From positions 310,001-374,000 of the forward strand of contig CU207211.1 of assembly GCA_000026125.1 (NCBI GenBank): 64,000 nucleotides of DNA, given 5' to 3'. This DNA is from Herminiimonas arsenicoxydans. Its GTDB lineage: Bacteria > Pseudomonadota > Gammaproteobacteria > Burkholderiales > Burkholderiaceae_D. Positions 56,584 through 64,000 of this stretch are shown piece by piece; the stretch's first letter is position 1, and every line of letters starts with the position of its first letter. The notes beneath the pieces are model-generated. The model made no database searches. It was not told the DNA's origin and saw nothing but the letters and a program-made list of their open reading frames with translations. The position numbers and the translations under genes are program-made.

Positions 56584-57993
56584 ATGGTTAATTTTCATCC
56601 TGTCTTCAGTATTCGCAAGCTCATGCGGGCGAGCAAGCACGCCTTGATTGTATTGGGACTGATGAGCGGTTTGATGACGAACGTCACGGCGCAAAACATG
56701 GCGCCCAACGCATCGACGTCCCGCTTGCAACCGCGTCTGGCGGACGCCATTCTGGTCGTGGTCAATAATGAAGTGATTACGCGCTATGAATTCATTGAGC
56801 GGCTCAAGGTGATTGAAAACCGCCTGAAAGGCCAGGGCGGGCAAATGCCGCCGATGGAACAATTGCAGCGTCAATTGCTGGAGCGCATGATTGTTGAACG
56901 GGCCCAATTGCAGCAGGCCAAGGAGTCCGGCATCAAGGTGGATGACGCCATGCTGGATCGCGCCGTGGCCCGTATCGCAGACCAGAATCAGTTGACGATG
57001 CCCGAGTTCCGCAAACGACTGGAACAGGATGGCATGGTCTACTTCCAGTTTCGCGAGGAGATTCGCAGCGAGATGATATTGCAGCGTTTGCGTGAGCGTG
57101 AAGTCGATAACAAGATACAGGTGTCGGATGCCGAAGTGGATGCCTATATGGCCGAGCATAGCGGCACCAATGCGAATGCCCCGCAGGAGTTGAATCTGGG
57201 ACAAATCCTGATCCGCGTGCCGGAAAACGCCACGCCGCAGCAACTGGCCGATAGCAGGAAGCGCGCGGAAGAAGTCCTTGCGCAATTGAACGCGGGCGGC
57301 GATTTCGCCAAATTGGCGGCTGCCTATTCGGATGGAACGGATGGCTTGACGGGCGGCGAGCTGGGCTGGCGTACGCAGGATAGATTGCCGCAATTATTTG
57401 TCGATGCGACCGCCAGTCTGCAGCAGGGGCAGATTGCGCCGCTGGTTAAAAGCGGTAACGGTTTCCATATCCTGAAGGTGCTCGGAAAACGCACACAGAG
57501 CGTATTGCGTGCAGCACCGGGCGCCAATCCGGCGGCGGCCAATACGGTCAAGCAAACGCATGCCAGCCACATCCTGATCAAGGTAAATCAGGTTGTCTCG
57601 GCTGCCGATGCGCGTCGCAAATTGACTGAGCTCAAACAGCGTCTCGACAACAAGGCAGCCACTTTTGAAGAGCTGGCGCGCCTGCATTCCAACGATTTTT
57701 CGGCTTCCAAAGGTGGTGATCTCGGCTGGATTTATCCTGGCGATACGGTGCCGGAATTCGAGCGTGCGATGGATGCCTTGCCGGTCGGTGAAGTGAGCGA
57801 ACCGATTGAATCGCCGTTCGGCTACCATTTGATTCTTGTGAAAGAACGCAAGAGTGACGATGTGTCGCAAGAGCGCCAGCGCCTGGTGGTGCGGCAAGCC
57901 CTACGCGCACAAAAAGTGGAAGAAGCGACGCAGGACTGGTTGCGTCAGGTGCGCGATCGCGCCTATGTTGAATATCGCCTGGAAGAAAGATAA
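56584..57993 (+). CDS. surA: Periplasmic chaperone and peptidyl-prolyl isomerase SurA
   Basis: Chaperone for outer-membrane proteins such as LptD. It has 469 residues. A signal peptide ends near residue 38 (TNVTAQ). The SurA N-terminal domain spans about 55-175, followed by two PpiC-type rotamase domains (about 190-290, with AAAYSDGTDGLTGGELGW, and about 318-418, with HSNDFSASKGGDLGWIYPGD). It starts 16 bp after lptD. The ATG at 56623 is an alternative start that leaves a shorter signal peptide. Confidence 0.95.
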   Translation: MVNFHPVFSIRKLMRASKHALIVLGLMSGLMTNVTAQNMAPNASTSRLQPRLADAILVVVNNEVITRYEFIERLKVIENRLKGQGGQMPPMEQLQRQLLERMIVERAQLQQAKESGIKVDDAMLDRAVARIADQNQLTMPEFRKRLEQDGMVYFQFREEIRSEMILQRLREREVDNKIQVSDAEVDAYMAEHSGTNANAPQELNLGQILIRVPENATPQQLADSRKRAEEVLAQLNAGGDFAKLAAAYSDGTDGLTGGELGWRTQDRLPQLFVDATASLQQGQIAPLVKSGNGFHILKVLGKRTQSVLRAAPGANPAAANTVKQTHASHILIKVNQVVSAADARRKLTELKQRLDNKAATFEELARLHSNDFSASKGGDLGWIYPGDTVPEFERAMDALPVGEVSEPIESPFGYHLILVKERKSDDVSQERQRLVVRQALRAQKVEEATQDWLRQVRDRAYVEYRLEER

Positions 57994-58017
57994 TGTCCTC
58001 CTCTCTGAGCGGGTGCC

Positions 58018-59052
58018 GTGAGTAAGCGTCCGACCATTGCCATCACCTGCGGTGAACCGGCCGGCATCGGCCCGGAGATTTCCATTCGCGCCGCATGGGA
58101 ATTGCGCGCCGATGTAAAAAGCATCTTGATAGGCGATGCCGCCTTTCTGGCCATGATCGCCGGCGCCATCAATCCGGATATTCATTTGTCGGCACTGTCC
58201 TGGCAGGCGGTGCGCAATAGCGGCCTGCCCGCATTTCCGCGCGACCAGATCACCGTCATCGATTGCCCGCTGGCCGCACATGTCGTGCCCGGCAGGCTGG
58301 ATGCGCAAAACGGCCGTTATGTATTGCAAACGCTGGATATCGCGATAGACGGTGCGATGCAGCACTGGTTCGATGCCATCGTGACCGCGCCGCTGCAGAA
58401 AAGCACGATTAACGATGCCGGTGTTCCGTTCACAGGCCATACTGAATACCTGGCTGATAAAACTGCTACCAAACAGGTGGTGATGATGCTGGCGACCAAT
58501 GCCACGCTGCAGCCCTTGCGCGTGGCGCTGGCGACCACGCATCTGGCATTGAAAGATGTGGCGGCAGCGATCACCTTCGACAGCCTGGCTGGCATTATCG
58601 ATATTCTGCATGCAGACCTGCAGCAAAAATTCGGTATCGCCAAACCGCGCATACTGGTTACCGGCTTGAATCCGCATGCAGGCGAAGGCGGTTATCTGGG
58701 GCGCGAAGAAATCGATGTGATTACGCCGGTGCTGCAGGCGGCACAGGCCAAAGGTTACGATGTGCGCGGCCCGTATCCGGCCGATACCCTGTTTCAGCAG
58801 AAGCTGCTGGCGGGCGCTGATTGCGTACTCGCGATGTATCACGATCAGGGTTTGCCGGTATTAAAATACGCCAGCTTTGGTTTGGGCGTCAATATCACAC
58901 TGGGCTTGCCCATCATCCGCACTTCGGTCGATCACGGCACTGCGCTCGACCTGGCTGCTGCCGGCCTCGGCCAGGCCGACCATGGCAGCATGCTGGAAGC
59001 AATACGCGTTGCCGCACAAATGGCTGCTGCATCCAAAGCGTCTGCCGAATAA
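58018..59052 (+). CDS. pdxA: 4-hydroxythreonine-4-phosphate dehydrogenase PdxA
   Basis: NAD-dependent step of pyridoxal phosphate synthesis. It has 344 residues with a GTG start at 58018. The N-terminal [13 protein letters not shown], and the three metal-binding histidines in [22 protein letters not shown] and [13 protein letters not shown], are intact. It follows surA by 24 bp, as in E. coli. Confidence 0.96.
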
Positions 59053-59088
59053 ATAAGCACTGATTTTTTCAGTTGAAACGACCAATCA

Positions 59089-59856
59089 ATGAAACATATT
59101 CCGCGTAAACGCTTCGGCCAGAACTTTCTGACCGACGATGGAGTTCTGCATAACATCATCCTTGCAATCGATCCGCAACCGCAGGATACGATGGTGGAAA
59201 TCGGCCCCGGTCTCGCGGCAATGACGCGCTTGCTGCTGGACGGCGTGAATCAGATGCATGTGGTGGAACTGGATCGCGACCTGGTTGAGCGGTTGAAAAA
59301 AACCTTCGATCCAAAAAAGCTGATCATCCATTCCGCAGACGCATTGCAATTCGATTTTTCGACGATTCCGGTTCCGGCAGGCAGCAAGTTGCGTGTAGTC
59401 GGTAATCTGCCGTATAACATTTCCAGTCCCTTGCTGTTTCATCTGGCCGAGATGGCGCCGCACGTTCAAGACCAGCATTTCATGTTGCAAAAGGAAGTGG
59501 TGGAGCGCATGGTGGCCGAGCCGGGCAGCAAAACCTACGGCCGCCTGTCGGTGATGCTGCAATGGCGTTATCACATGGAGTTGATGTTCATCGTGCCGCC
59601 GACTGCCTTCGATCCGCCGCCACGTGTGGAGTCTGCGATAGTGCGCATGATTCCGATCGAGAAGCCGCTGCCGTGCGATCAGACGAAACTGGAGCAGGTC
59701 GTGTTGAAAGCGTTTTCGCAGCGCCGCAAAGTCATACGCAACTGCCTGGCCGGCATGTTTTCTGAAGCGGATCTGATCGAGGCAGGTATCAATCCGCAGA
59801 TGCGTCCGGAAACCATTTCACTCGCGCAATACGTGGCGCTTGCGAATCGGCTCTAA
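59089..59856 (+). CDS. rsmA: 16S rRNA dimethyladenosine transferase RsmA
   Basis: Dimethylates two adjacent adenines near the 3' end of 16S rRNA (KsgA). It has 255 residues. The N-terminal KRFGQNFL, the SAM motif VEIGPGLAAMTRLLL and the catalytic NLPYNISSPLLF are present. The C-terminal RNA-contacting segment has KAFSQRRKVIRNCL. It ends the lptD-surA-pdxA-rsmA cluster. Confidence 0.97.
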   Translation: MKHIPRKRFGQNFLTDDGVLHNIILAIDPQPQDTMVEIGPGLAAMTRLLLDGVNQMHVVELDRDLVERLKKTFDPKKLIIHSADALQFDFSTIPVPAGSKLRVVGNLPYNISSPLLFHLAEMAPHVQDQHFMLQKEVVERMVAEPGSKTYGRLSVMLQWRYHMELMFIVPPTAFDPPPRVESAIVRMIPIEKPLPCDQTKLEQVVLKAFSQRRKVIRNCLAGMFSEADLIEAGINPQMRPETISLAQYVALANRL

Positions 59857-59952
59857 TACTGATTCGACATCGCGCTACGAGCAGGAAATAGTCGCCCGAC
59901 ATAAAATAGTCGCTTCAGTTCATTCAAACTAATTCATACGGCGGAGAGAAAT

Positions 59953-60372
59953 ATGCGCATTCTTCACACCATGCTTCGCGTAGGCGATTTGCAACGGTCT
60001 ATCGATTTTTACACCAGGGTACTGGGCATGAAAGTGCTGCGCACCAAGGAAAATACCGAATACAAATACACGCTGGCCTTTCTCGGTTATGGCAGCAATC
60101 CCGATCACGCCGAGCTGGAGCTGACGTATAACCATGGCACCGACCATTACGACATGGGCACGGCTTACGGGCACATCGCCATTTCGGTGGATGATGCATA
60201 CAAGGCGTGTGCGGATGTGAAAGCGGCAGGCGGCAACGTGACGCGCGAGGCTGGGCCGGTCAAGGGCGGTAACTCGGTGATTGCTTTCGTGACGGATCCC
60301 GATGGTTACAAAATCGAGTTCATCGAACGCAAGGATGAAGAGCGTCCGGAAGAATCCGGCCGCCATGTGTAG
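59953..60372 (+). CDS. gloA: Lactoylglutathione lyase (glyoxalase I)
   Basis: Metal-dependent isomerase turning the methylglyoxal-glutathione hemithioacetal into lactoylglutathione. It has 139 residues. The four metal ligands are visible: His in [10 protein letters not shown], Glu in [11 protein letters not shown], His in [10 protein letters not shown] and Glu in YKIEFIERK, the arrangement of the nickel-type enzyme. GGAGAG precedes the ATG. Confidence 0.96.
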   Translation: MRILHTMLRVGDLQRSIDFYTRVLGMKVLRTKENTEYKYTLAFLGYGSNPDHAELELTYNHGTDHYDMGTAYGHIAISVDDAYKACADVKAAGGNVTREAGPVKGGNSVIAFVTDPDGYKIEFIERKDEERPEESGRHV

Positions 60373-60431
60373 TCCGGCTTGAAATCACAGCTGGCAGTGC
60401 AAGTCTGAAGCGGTGCCGTCAGCGGCATCGT

Positions 60432-61334
60432 TCAAAAGATGGGCAGCGTCTCCGGCGCATGATCGCGCAAGGCTTTTTTTGCCGCCGCAAATTCCGGAAA
60501 GACCGATTGCACTGTGGCCCAGAATTGCGGGCTGTGATTCATCTCGCGCAAATGCGACAACTCATGCGCGATCACATAATCGATCAGCGGCAAGGCGAAA
60601 TGAATCAGGCGCCAGTTCAGGCGTATCTTGCCATCCGCTGTGCATGAACCCCATTGCGTCATGGCTGACGACAGTGCGAAAGACTGATAACTGACGCCGA
60701 GTTTTTCCGCATAGACCGGCAGACGTTCGGCAAAAAGGCGTTTGGCCTCCAGTTGCAACCAGCCTTGTACGCGATCCTTCAACTGCTGCTCGGCAGCATC
60801 CGATGGCAGGCAGACTGTCAATTCTTTCGTGACCGGATCGTACAGAATACCTGCGGCCTGCGTGGCAAGAATGCGCAGCGTGATGTCATGGCCCAGATAG
60901 GGCAGTGTGCCGCCATCGCGCCATTCCATTTGCGGTTGCAGACGACGCGCGGAACGTTCGCGTCGTTCATTGAGCTTGGTAAAAATCCAGCGCTGCTTTT
61001 CTATGATTGCATTTTCAATTTCTGTCAGCGTCACCCATTTCGGCGCCGTGATGCGCAAGCCGTCGTCGTCGATCATGAACCCGATCGAGCGACGCTTGGA
61101 GCGCACCAGCGTGTAGTCCAGCGCATGTTCGGCGACTTGCACGCGGCGTTTGCCATTGGGTATGGGGGTGGGCGCTTCGATCCTCGGCACAGGAGCATTG
61201 GGCGGCGTCGAGCCGGGAGAGTGCTTGGGAGCCGGATGATCTATCCGCGGTTGCGACGAAAAATCGGACGAAAAGAAGTCTAGCTGCAGCGCAAGCTGTT
61301 GCGGGTCGGGCGATGTATGTCGAAGCAGCTTCAA
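60432..61334 (-). CDS. YgjP-like zinc metallopeptidase-fold protein
   Basis: Protein of the YgjP/DUF45 (SprT-like) group, 300 residues. The zinc-binding HELSHLREMNHSPQFW motif (H-E-x2-H with a third histidine) is near residue 260. The N-terminal 70 residues are Pro-rich and low complexity. The only early start is TTG at 61334, four codons after an in-frame stop, with no clear Shine-Dalgarno; a GTG near the core domain is an alternative. It follows plsC on the same strand. Its substrate is unknown. Confidence 0.84.
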   Translation of the reverse strand: MKLLRHTSPDPQQLALQLDFFSSDFSSQPRIDHPAPKHSPGSTPPNAPVPRIEAPTPIPNGKRRVQVAEHALDYTLVRSKRRSIGFMIDDDGLRITAPKWVTLTEIENAIIEKQRWIFTKLNERRERSARRLQPQMEWRDGGTLPYLGHDITLRILATQAAGILYDPVTKELTVCLPSDAAEQQLKDRVQGWLQLEAKRLFAERLPVYAEKLGVSYQSFALSSAMTQWGSCTADGKIRLNWRLIHFALPLIDYVIAHELSHLREMNHSPQFWATVQSVFPEFAAAKKALRDHAPETLPIF

Positions 61335-61355
61335 GGATGGGCGCGCCGTTTATTA

Positions 61356-62108
61356 TTAATTTTTTGATGCTGTTGCAGGATAGGCATCCGGTGAGATCAC
61401 CCGCATTTCAGATTCTATCCAATTTTCGACCTGCTGCATCAGTTCCACTGCAGTTAATCCTTCCGGCGATATCGGCTTGCCGATGGAAACGGTCACCAGT
61501 CCCGGTTTCTTGATGAATGAATTCTTCGGCCAGCACTCGCCCGGATTCAAGGCGATAGGCACGACGACGGTATTGGTTTCGACCGCCAGCCGTGCGCCGC
61601 CGCCTTTATAACGGCCGGTTTGCCCGACCGGAATGCGCGTACCTTCGGGGAACATGATGATCCATTGACCATCTGCCAGGCGTTTTCTGCCTTGTGTGAT
61701 GACTTGCGCAAATGCGTCCTTGCCGCTGCTGCGATCGATGGGAATCATGCGCAGCAAGCCGAGTGCCCAGCCGAAGAAAGGAACGTAGAGCAATTCTTTC
61801 TTGAATACGAATACCAGCGGGCGCGTCATTTTGCACAGCAGGAAAATCGTTTCCCATGCCGATTGATGTTTGGAGAGCAGGATCACGGGTTGATCCGGCA
61901 GGTTTTCATAGCCCTTGATTTGATAGCGGATGCCGCACAAGACTTTCGCCAGCCAGATGATGAAGACGTTCCAGCGTGAGGTGATGTAGTAGCGTTTGTT
62001 GTATGGCAGCGGCGCTGCCAGAAAGCAGATCGGCGCCCATATCAGGGTAGCGACCAGCATCACCAGCGCAAACAGCAGGGAACGCAAAAACAGTGTGACT
62101 TGTGACAT
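61356..62108 (-). CDS. plsC: 1-acyl-sn-glycerol-3-phosphate acyltransferase
   Basis: Inner-membrane acyltransferase making phosphatidate. It has 250 residues. An N-terminal membrane segment spans about 8-30. The acyltransferase motif KHQSAWET (H-x4-E where HX4D is most common), IPIDRSSGKDA and FPEGTRIPVGQ are visible. It lies 30 bp after gmhB on the same strand; the gene order with gmhB and glyS is usual in Burkholderiales. Confidence 0.93.
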   Translation of the reverse strand: MSQVTLFLRSLLFALVMLVATLIWAPICFLAAPLPYNKRYYITSRWNVFIIWLAKVLCGIRYQIKGYENLPDQPVILLSKHQSAWETIFLLCKMTRPLVFVFKKELLYVPFFGWALGLLRMIPIDRSSGKDAFAQVITQGRKRLADGQWIIMFPEGTRIPVGQTGRYKGGGARLAVETNTVVVPIALNPGECWPKNSFIKKPGLVTVSIGKPISPEGLTAVELMQQVENWIESEMRVISPDAYPATASKN

Positions 62109-62138
62109 TAGAGCTCCAGATAGATGGGGTGCGATGGT

Positions 62139-62696
62139 CTAGATAGCGTGACCGGGCGCAGGTTTTTTCAGCAAATGATCGACGACAGCCGCAAGATTGG
62201 CATAGCTCGTCGTTCCCGGCGGCAAGCCGCCTTTCCCCAACGTTTTTTCACCCTTGCCGGTCAGTACCAGATAGGGCGAGCAACCAGCCACAAAGCCGGC
62301 CTGCAGGTCGCGCAGCGAATCTCCCACTGTCGGCACACCTTTGAGGCTTACATCGAAGCGCTTGCCGATGGCGTGCAGCATGCCCGATTGCGGTTTGCGG
62401 CAGTCACAGCCATCGTCGGCCGCATGCGGGCAAAAGAATACTGCGTCAATTTCCGCGCCCACCGATAGCGCCGCCGCATGCATTTTTTGATGAATGGCAT
62501 TGAGCGCCATGATATTGAACATGCCGCGTGCGATGCCGGACTGGTTGGTCGCGACGACCACGCGATAGTCGGCCTGATTCAGGCGCGCAATCGCCTCCAG
62601 CGAACCCGGAATCGGAATCCACTCATGCGGCGATTTGATGCAGGACTCCGAGTCGTGATTGATGACGCCGTCGCGATCAAGAATTATCAGTTTCAT
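62139..62696 (-). CDS. gmhB: D-glycero-beta-D-manno-heptose-1,7-bisphosphate 7-phosphatase
   Basis: HAD phosphatase for ADP-heptose synthesis (LPS inner core). It has 185 residues from ATG at 62696; the frame to 62720 adds 8 unsupported residues. The nucleophile motif ILDRDGVINHDS, VVATNQSGIARG, the zinc-binding CPHAADDGCDCRKP and VGDSLRDLQAG are intact. It lies between glyS and plsC. Confidence 0.95.
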   Translation of the reverse strand: MKLIILDRDGVINHDSESCIKSPHEWIPIPGSLEAIARLNQADYRVVVATNQSGIARGMFNIMALNAIHQKMHAAALSVGAEIDAVFFCPHAADDGCDCRKPQSGMLHAIGKRFDVSLKGVPTVGDSLRDLQAGFVAGCSPYLVLTGKGEKTLGKGGLPPGTTSYANLAAVVDHLLKKPAPGHAI

Positions 62697-62750
62697 CGGA
62701 TCACCCCCAGAAAATTGCATGATGCCAGTGCGCCTTGAATCGAGCGAGGC

Positions 62751-64000
62751 TTAGGCAGCCAGCTTGGAAATATCGGCGACCTGATTCATCGCATGGTGCA
62801 AGGTCGCCAGCAAGCCCAGCCGATTGTTGCGCAATGCCGCATCGTCGGCATTTACCATCACGCTTTCAAAGAAAGCATCGACCGGCGTTTTCAATGCCGC
62901 CAATACCTGCAGGGAGGCCGCATAGTCGCCACGCGCAAATGCGGTATCGGCTTGCGGCTTGACTGTTGTCAGCGTTTGATTCAAGGCGATTTCTGCTGCT
63001 TCCTTCAGCAGCGCGGGATCGACTTTCGCCGTCACTTCGCCCTCGACTTTTTTCAGTATATTGCCGACCCGCTTGTTCGCTGCGGCCAGCGCCGGTGCTT
63101 CCGGCAGGACGGCGAAGGCGCGCACTGCGGCCAGACGGCTGGCAACATCAGCCAGTTTTTGCGGTTGCAAGGCGAGTACTGCATCGATCTCTTGCGCGCT
63201 GTAGCCTTGTTCGCGCAGCGCATTGGCAAGACGATCGAAAATGAAGGTGATCAGCGCATCGCGATGTTCGATCGCCAGCTTGTTGAATGGCTGTTCTGCC
63301 GCTGCGATCAATTCATTGATGCCGATATCGAGCTTGCCTTCGATCAGCATGCGAATCACGCCCAGCGCATGGCGACGCAAGGCAAACGGATCCTTGTCGC
63401 CAGTCGGGATCTGCCCGATGCTGAACAGGCCGACCAGCGTTTCCAGTTTGTCGGCCAGTGCGACCACCATGCCGACCGGATTGCGCGGCAGCGTATCGCC
63501 GGCGAAGCGCGGTTTATAGTGATCTTCAATCGCATCCGCCACATTCTCTGCCAGGCCGTCGTGCAAGGCGTAGTAACGTCCCATGATGCCTTGCAGTTCC
63601 GGAAATTCGCCGACCATATCGGTCAGCAGATCAGCCTTGGCCAGTTGTGCTGCGGTATCGGCTTGTTGTACATCGATACCGAGTTTGGCTGCGATGGCTT
63701 GTGCAATGGCGCGCACGCGTGCAATACGCTCGCCCTGAGTACCGAGCTTGTTGTGATAAACGACTTTATCCAGACCGGCGACACGCGAAGCCAGGGTTTT
63801 CTTGCGATCCTGGTCGAAGAAGAATTTGGCGTCGGCCAGACGCGGACGTACGACGCGCTCGTTGCCGCCGATGACGAGGCTGGCATCGGCCGGACGAATA
63901 TTGGACACGATCAAAAACTTGTTGCTCAGATTGCCCTTGCTGTCGAGCAGAGGAAAATATTTCTGATTGGCCTTCATCGTCAGGATCAGACATTCCTGCG
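62751..64000 (-). CDS. glyS: Glycine--tRNA ligase beta subunit (5' end beyond window)
   Basis: Beta subunit of the tetrameric bacterial glycyl-tRNA synthetase. The C-terminal about 415 residues are here. The frame stays open through the right edge (ECLILT precedes [13 protein letters not shown]), so the true start is outside; the full protein is about 690-700 residues. Segments [25 protein letters not shown] and [20 protein letters not shown] match the family, as does the C-terminal anticodon-binding part. It is followed by gmhB. Confidence 0.95.
   Translation of the reverse strand, partial: QECLILTMKANQKYFPLLDSKGNLSNKFLIVSNIRPADASLVIGGNERVVRPRLADAKFFFDQDRKKTLASRVAGLDKVVYHNKLGTQGERIARVRAIAQAIAAKLGIDVQQADTAAQLAKADLLTDMVGEFPELQGIMGRYYALHDGLAENVADAIEDHYKPRFAGDTLPRNPVGMVVALADKLETLVGLFSIGQIPTGDKDPFALRRHALGVIRMLIEGKLDIGINELIAAAEQPFNKLAIEHRDALITFIFDRLANALREQGYSAQEIDAVLALQPQKLADVASRLAAVRAFAVLPEAPALAAANKRVGNILKKVEGEVTAKVDPALLKEAAEIALNQTLTTVKPQADTAFARGDYAASLQVLAALKTPVDAFFESVMVNADDAALRNNRLGLLATLHHAMNQVADISKLAA

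Overview
The window looks like a chromosomal segment of an oxalate-using betaproteobacterium. The order glyS-gmhB-plsC-ygjP and pdxA-rsmA-gloA, an intact LptD/SurA pair and the AmgK-MurU recycling pair are typical of Burkholderiales. Protein sequences and the oxalate genes suggest Oxalobacteraceae (Herminiimonas/Collimonas-like). This assignment is inference from gene content only.

Layout. (1) 1-3.6 kb: iron and heme block on the minus strand: bfr (cut by the left edge), exbD, exbB, tonB, bfd, a small unknown gene and hemP behind a Fur-box-like promoter. (2) 3.8-8.1 kb: glutamate-synthase-like flavoprotein, mnmA-nudJ, then panD behind a structured leader that may be a 6S-like RNA. (3) 8.2-11.3 kb: pntAB transhydrogenase. 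(4) 11.3-18.8 kb: LysR regulator divergent from the glycerate pathway (gcl, hyi, tartronate semialdehyde reductase, glycerate 2-kinase, pyruvate kinase). (5) 18.9-22.2 kb: TPP riboswitch and thiCSG. (6) 22.3-29.3 kb: quinone oxidoreductase, CbbR-like LysR gene divergent from a small unknown gene, sucCD, a FAH-family enzyme and a PanE-like reductase that is a good candidate for oxalyl-CoA reductase. (7) 29.9-33.3 kb: tctCBA tripartite transporter. (8) 33.4-41.9 kb: kinase-like/BON fusion, Crp/Fnr regulator, oxc, two frc genes and an orphan substrate-binding protein. (9) 42.1-47.8 kb: NAD-linked formate dehydrogenase (fused gamma-beta subunit, alpha subunit, FdhD). (10) 47.8-64 kb: dadA, a paralogue of the small unknown gene, then housekeeping genes (ubiH-like, pepP, murU, amgK, lptD, surA, pdxA, rsmA, gloA, ygjP, plsC, gmhB, glyS partial).

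How the genes fit together. Oxalate would be activated by Frc and decarboxylated by Oxc, with formate oxidised to CO2 and NADH by Fdh. Alternatively oxalyl-CoA would be reduced to glyoxylate by the PanE-like enzyme, condensed by Gcl, reduced to glycerate, phosphorylated and passed through pyruvate kinase. PntAB could supply NADPH, thiCSG the ThDP needed by both Oxc and Gcl, and SucCD could balance succinyl-CoA and CoA.

The least expected signal is regulatory. Palindromes of the form TTGAC-N4-GTCAA lie in front of oxc, frc2, the orphan binding protein and tctC. At oxc and frc2 they sit exactly 33 bp (centre to centre) from a TATGAT -10 box. A Crp/Fnr-family gene with an E-x-x-S-R recognition helix and no Fe-S cysteines lies beside oxc. 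The oxc and frc2 promoters and their leader hairpins are clearly duplicated, with a compensated stem pair. A second putative regulon links two small paralogous proteins, 25 kb apart, through a near-identical 26-bp upstream block holding a LysR-type T-N11-A dyad.
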